The position numbers were made by a program, and so were the translations under genes. The notes beneath the pieces are model-generated. The model was not told where the DNA came from and did no database searches. It was given only the letters and a program-made list of their open reading frames with translations. A stretch of 9,030 bases of DNA from an uncultured Lachnospiraceae bacterium (GTDB lineage Bacteria; Bacillota_A; Clostridia; Lachnospirales; Lachnospiraceae). This document shows, one piece after another, positions 6,833 to 9,030 of this stretch. Position 1 is the first letter of the stretch; every line of letters starts with the position of its first letter. The stretch covers positions 1 through 9,030 of the forward strand of contig CAJUGZ010000174.1 of NCBI GenBank assembly GCA_910585855.1. The letters are read 5' to 3'.

Positions 6833-7140
6833 AGAGGCGGTTTGCTTTTTTCTTTTGTCTGTGACTTCGGAGAATGGTTAGAAAGTCTTGGGCTTCTGTG
6901 GAAATACCTAGAATTTTTTGTATACCCTGCTTCTAGGCAGGGTGTGCAAAATTAGCCTGTATGATAGGAAAGAGGCTGTTTTGTGGCTGATAAAATCTTT
7001 CCTTATATCAGTTACGTTTTGGTTGTGATAAGGGCGAATTGAGCCCCGGTTCGTCTGGCTGTATATATGTAAATACAGAAGCCCTAGACTTTCTTACCGT
7101 TTGGAGAGGAACAGGCAAAAGAAAAAAGCAAACCGTTTCT
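6833..7140 (+). repeat. Repeat copy B: complete structured element, diverged from A
   Basis: Arm 6833-6862 pairs with 7111-7140 over 30 bp with only G-T wobbles. Its sequence (AGAGGCGGTTTGC, then T-rich) is unrelated to the arm in A. The inner stem 6872-6899 pairs with 7075-7102 and keeps two T-T mismatches at the places where A has them. The hairpin at 6921-6946 (10 bp, loop TTCTAG) pairs fully although several of its bases differ from A. CTGATA/TATCAG (6987-6992 with 7006-7011) and GGGC/GCCC (7032-7035 with 7043-7046) are also kept. Against A it lacks the GGGGCGTG block after the hairpin. No protein frame of note crosses it. It ends about 80 bp before the guaA promoter. Function is unknown; an RNA role is inferred from the covariation. 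Confidence 0.85.
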
Positions 7141-7218
7141 GGCATTCGGTGACAGGAAAGTCTTTTGTAAAACCGTCTTATCTTTACAGTTTCTAGTTGA
7201 AGTTTAAAAAGGAAATAG

Positions 7219-7247
7219 TTGACGGGGTAGGGCTTGTATGATATGAT
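7219..7247 (+). promoter_or_regulatory. Promoter for guaA
   Basis: TTGACG (7219-7224) and TATGAT (7242-7247) are separated by exactly 17 bp, and TGA precedes the -10, making it also an extended -10. Transcription should start near 7254. This is the best sigma-A-type promoter in the window. The run TGATATGAT recurs in the pth promoter (1060-1068). Confidence 0.8.
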
Positions 7248-7253
7248 TTGGAC

Positions 7254-7451
7254 AGAATAATTTTGGGAGTAAAAGGGTTGGTTTTGTGTAGTATCTTGTA
7301 TTGAATGAGGTTTTATATTTTTTGTTTATGGATTATAGATTAGAATTAAAGTTAAAGTGACGAAAGAGTAGGATAGGAAAAATAGAATGTTCTGAGAGAT
7401 AAGGTAGTTTTTTAGAAGACAGAGAGCAGTTTTAGAGCAGGAGGGAAGAAC
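7254..7451 (+). promoter_or_regulatory. Leader of guaA, about 200 nt, no recognised riboswitch
   Basis: The leader is purine-rich and AT-rich. I looked for a guanine riboswitch, common before purine genes in Firmicutes, and did not find its conserved core or a terminator hairpin with a T-run. The leader ends in a strong ribosome binding site, AGGAGGG at 7439-7445, six bases before the guaA start. Nothing else is evident. Confidence 0.5.
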
Positions 7452-8993
7452 ATGGCACAGGAAAGGATCATTGTCCTTGATTTTGGGGGACAGTATAATC
7501 AGCTGATTGCAAGAAGAGTAAGAGAGTGTAATGTATATTGTGAGGTATATCCTTATAGTTTAAGTTTAGAAGAGATAAGGAAAATGAATCCGAAAGGGAT
7601 TATTTTTACTGGTGGTCCAAATAGTGTGTATGGCGAAGATGCTCCTCGCTGTTCAAAAGAGATTTTTGAAATGGGGATTCCGATTTTAGGGATTTGTTAT
7701 GGTTCTCAGTTAATTGCATATTTGCTGGGAGGCCGAGTGTCTAATGCACCGGTGAGTGAGTATGGAAAGACAGAGGTGGACGTGGATTCTTCTTCTGTTC
7801 TTTTTCAAGATGTAACTTCTAGGACAATCTGTTGGATGAGTCATACCGATTATATTGAACAAGTACCGGAAGGGTTTCGAATTACAGCGCATACTCCTGT
7901 TTGTCCGGTTGCTGGGATGGAATGTGCAGAGAAGAAATTGTATGCGGTGCAATATCATCCAGAGGTGATGCATACACAGGAAGGGAAGAAAGTACTTTCT
8001 AATTTTGTATTTTCGGTTTGTGGATGTCATGGGGACTGGAAGATGGATTCTTTTGTAGAAACTACGATTCAGGAGATTCGTAAAAAGGTTGGAGATGGCA
8101 AAGTGCTTTGTGCATTGTCTGGGGGAGTGGATTCTTCCGTTGCTGCAGTGTTGTTGGCAAAGGCGGTTGGAAAGCAGCTTACTTGTGTGTTTGTCGATCA
8201 TGGTTTGCTGCGTAAAAAAGAAGGGGATGAGGTAGAAGCAGTATTTGGTGCAGACGGACCATATGATTTGAATTTTATTCGTGTCAATGCACAGGAGCGA
8301 TTTTATGCGAAGCTGGCTGGAGTGGAAGAACCAGAGGAAAAGAGAAAGATAATCGGTGAGGAATTTATTCGTGTTTTTGAGGAGGAAGCTAAGAAGATTG
8401 GGGCGGTAGATTATCTGGTTCAGGGAACGATTTATCCAGATGTGATAGAGAGCGGACTTGGAAAGTCGGCTGTGATAAAATCACATCACAATGTGGGTGG
8501 GTTGCCGGATTATGTTGATTTTAAAGAGATTATTGAGCCACTTCGATTGTTGTTTAAAGATGAGGTACGGAAGGCAGGATTGGAGTTGGGGATTCCAGAG
8601 TATTTGGTATATCGCCAACCATTTCCGGGACCGGGGCTGGGGATTCGTATTATTGGGGAGGTAACGGCAGAAAAAGTAAGGATTGTGCAGGAGGCAGATG
8701 CAATTTATCGGGAAGAGATTGCAAAAGCAGGGATAGATAAGGGATTGGGGCAGTATTTTGCTGCACTTACTAATATGAGGAGCGTGGGATGTATGGGGGA
8801 TGAGCGGACTTATGATTATGCCGTGGCACTTAGGGCGGTGAATACATCCGATTTTATGACGGCAGAATGTGCGCAGATTCCTTGGGAGGTGCTTGGAAAA
8901 GTGGCTGGCCGGATTGTGAATGAAATAAAGGGTGTGAATCGGGTGCTTTATGATTGCACTGGGAAGCCACCGGCTACGATTGAGTTCGAGTGA
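7452..8993 (+). CDS. guaA: GMP synthase (glutamine-hydrolysing)
   Basis: The 513-residue protein is a full two-domain GMP synthetase, which converts XMP, glutamine and ATP to GMP, the last step of guanine nucleotide synthesis in the cytosol. The N-terminal class I glutamine amidotransferase (about 1-195) shows FTGGPNSVYGE, the nucleophile in GICYGSQ (C82), and YHPEV with H169 and E171. The ATP-pyrophosphatase domain follows with P-loop SGGVDSS (223-229), VDHGLLRKKEGD, GTIYPDVIESG and KSHHNVGGLP. The dimerisation domain has PFPGPGLGIRIIGE and ends TGKPPATIEFE, the usual family C terminus. ATG 7452 follows AGGAGGG. It has its own promoter and a likely terminator, so it appears to be a single-gene unit. 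No odd features. Confidence 0.99.
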   Translation: MAQERIIVLDFGGQYNQLIARRVRECNVYCEVYPYSLSLEEIRKMNPKGIIFTGGPNSVYGEDAPRCSKEIFEMGIPILGICYGSQLIAYLLGGRVSNAPVSEYGKTEVDVDSSSVLFQDVTSRTICWMSHTDYIEQVPEGFRITAHTPVCPVAGMECAEKKLYAVQYHPEVMHTQEGKKVLSNFVFSVCGCHGDWKMDSFVETTIQEIRKKVGDGKVLCALSGGVDSSVAAVLLAKAVGKQLTCVFVDHGLLRKKEGDEVEAVFGADGPYDLNFIRVNAQERFYAKLAGVEEPEEKRKIIGEEFIRVFEEEAKKIGAVDYLVQGTIYPDVIESGLGKSAVIKSHHNVGGLPDYVDFKEIIEPLRLLFKDEVRKAGLELGIPEYLVYRQPFPGPGLGIRIIGEVTAEKVRIVQEADAIYREEIAKAGIDKGLGQYFAALTNMRSVGCMGDERTYDYAVALRAVNTSDFMTAECAQIPWEVLGKVAGRIVNEIKGVNRVLYDCTGKPPATIEFE

Positions 8994-9010
8994 GAGGTAA
9001 AATCCTCGCA

Positions 9011-9030
9011 AGTCTTGAAAAATCAAGGCT
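9011..9030 (+). terminator. Probable guaA terminator hairpin, cut by the window end
   Basis: AGTCTTGA and TCAAGGCT form an 8-bp stem (one G-T pair) with an AAAA loop, 17 nt after the guaA stop. The T-run expected of a rho-independent terminator would lie just past the window end, so this is unconfirmed. A smaller GAGG/CCTC inverted repeat sits just before it, at about 8994-9007. Confidence 0.55.

Noticed and set aside
6810..6848. Resemblance of the minus strand (GCAAACCGCCTCTC) to cloning-vector lac-region sequence, suggesting contamination
   Set aside because: The match is short and does not continue. The segment pairs with its partner arm at 7111-7140, so it belongs to copy B.

Overview
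The window looks like a low-GC Firmicutes chromosome, most probably a gut-type Clostridia of the Lachnospiraceae. The reasons are AT-rich intergenic DNA, strong GGAGG ribosome binding sites, TG-extended TATAAT promoters, and a pth-mfd gene pair in tandem. The species cannot be named from sequence alone. All four confident genes lie on the + strand: pth (peptidyl-tRNA hydrolase), mfd (transcription-repair coupling factor), a serine-hydrolase gene of the beta-lactamase/esterase family, and guaA (GMP synthetase).

Layout. Positions 1-1119 carry no convincing protein gene. They hold the end of a reverse-strand repeat copy (D, 1-66), an AT-rich stretch, three 30-bp direct repeats spaced like a tiny CRISPR array (249-409), a complete forward repeat copy (A, 637-976) and a promoter. 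Positions 1123-6523 hold pth, mfd and the hydrolase, closely spaced and probably co-transcribed. Positions 6524-7451 are again non-coding. They hold a truncated reverse repeat copy (C, 6633-6760), an AT-rich stretch related to the one after D, a second complete forward copy (B, 6833-7140), a good promoter and a leader of about 200 nt. guaA then runs from 7452 to 8993, followed by a hairpin cut by the window end that is probably its terminator.

The main unexplained item is the repeat family. Copies A and B are about 310-320 bp each and are closed by a very long terminal stem. The outermost 26-30 bp of that stem have unrelated sequences in A and B, yet each pairs almost perfectly with its own partner arm. 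The inner stem and an internal hairpin also show matched double changes between copies, and two T-T mismatches are kept. This is the pattern of selection on a fold, as expected of a structured RNA or a foldback (MITE-like) element. I do not recognise it as a named RNA family. Both intergenic regions share one order: reverse half copy, AT-rich DNA, full forward copy, promoter, housekeeping gene.

The protein genes are ordinary housekeeping functions: rescue of peptidyl-tRNA, clearance of stalled RNA polymerase with recruitment of repair, and the last step of GMP synthesis. The hydrolase has no clear link to them beyond co-transcription.
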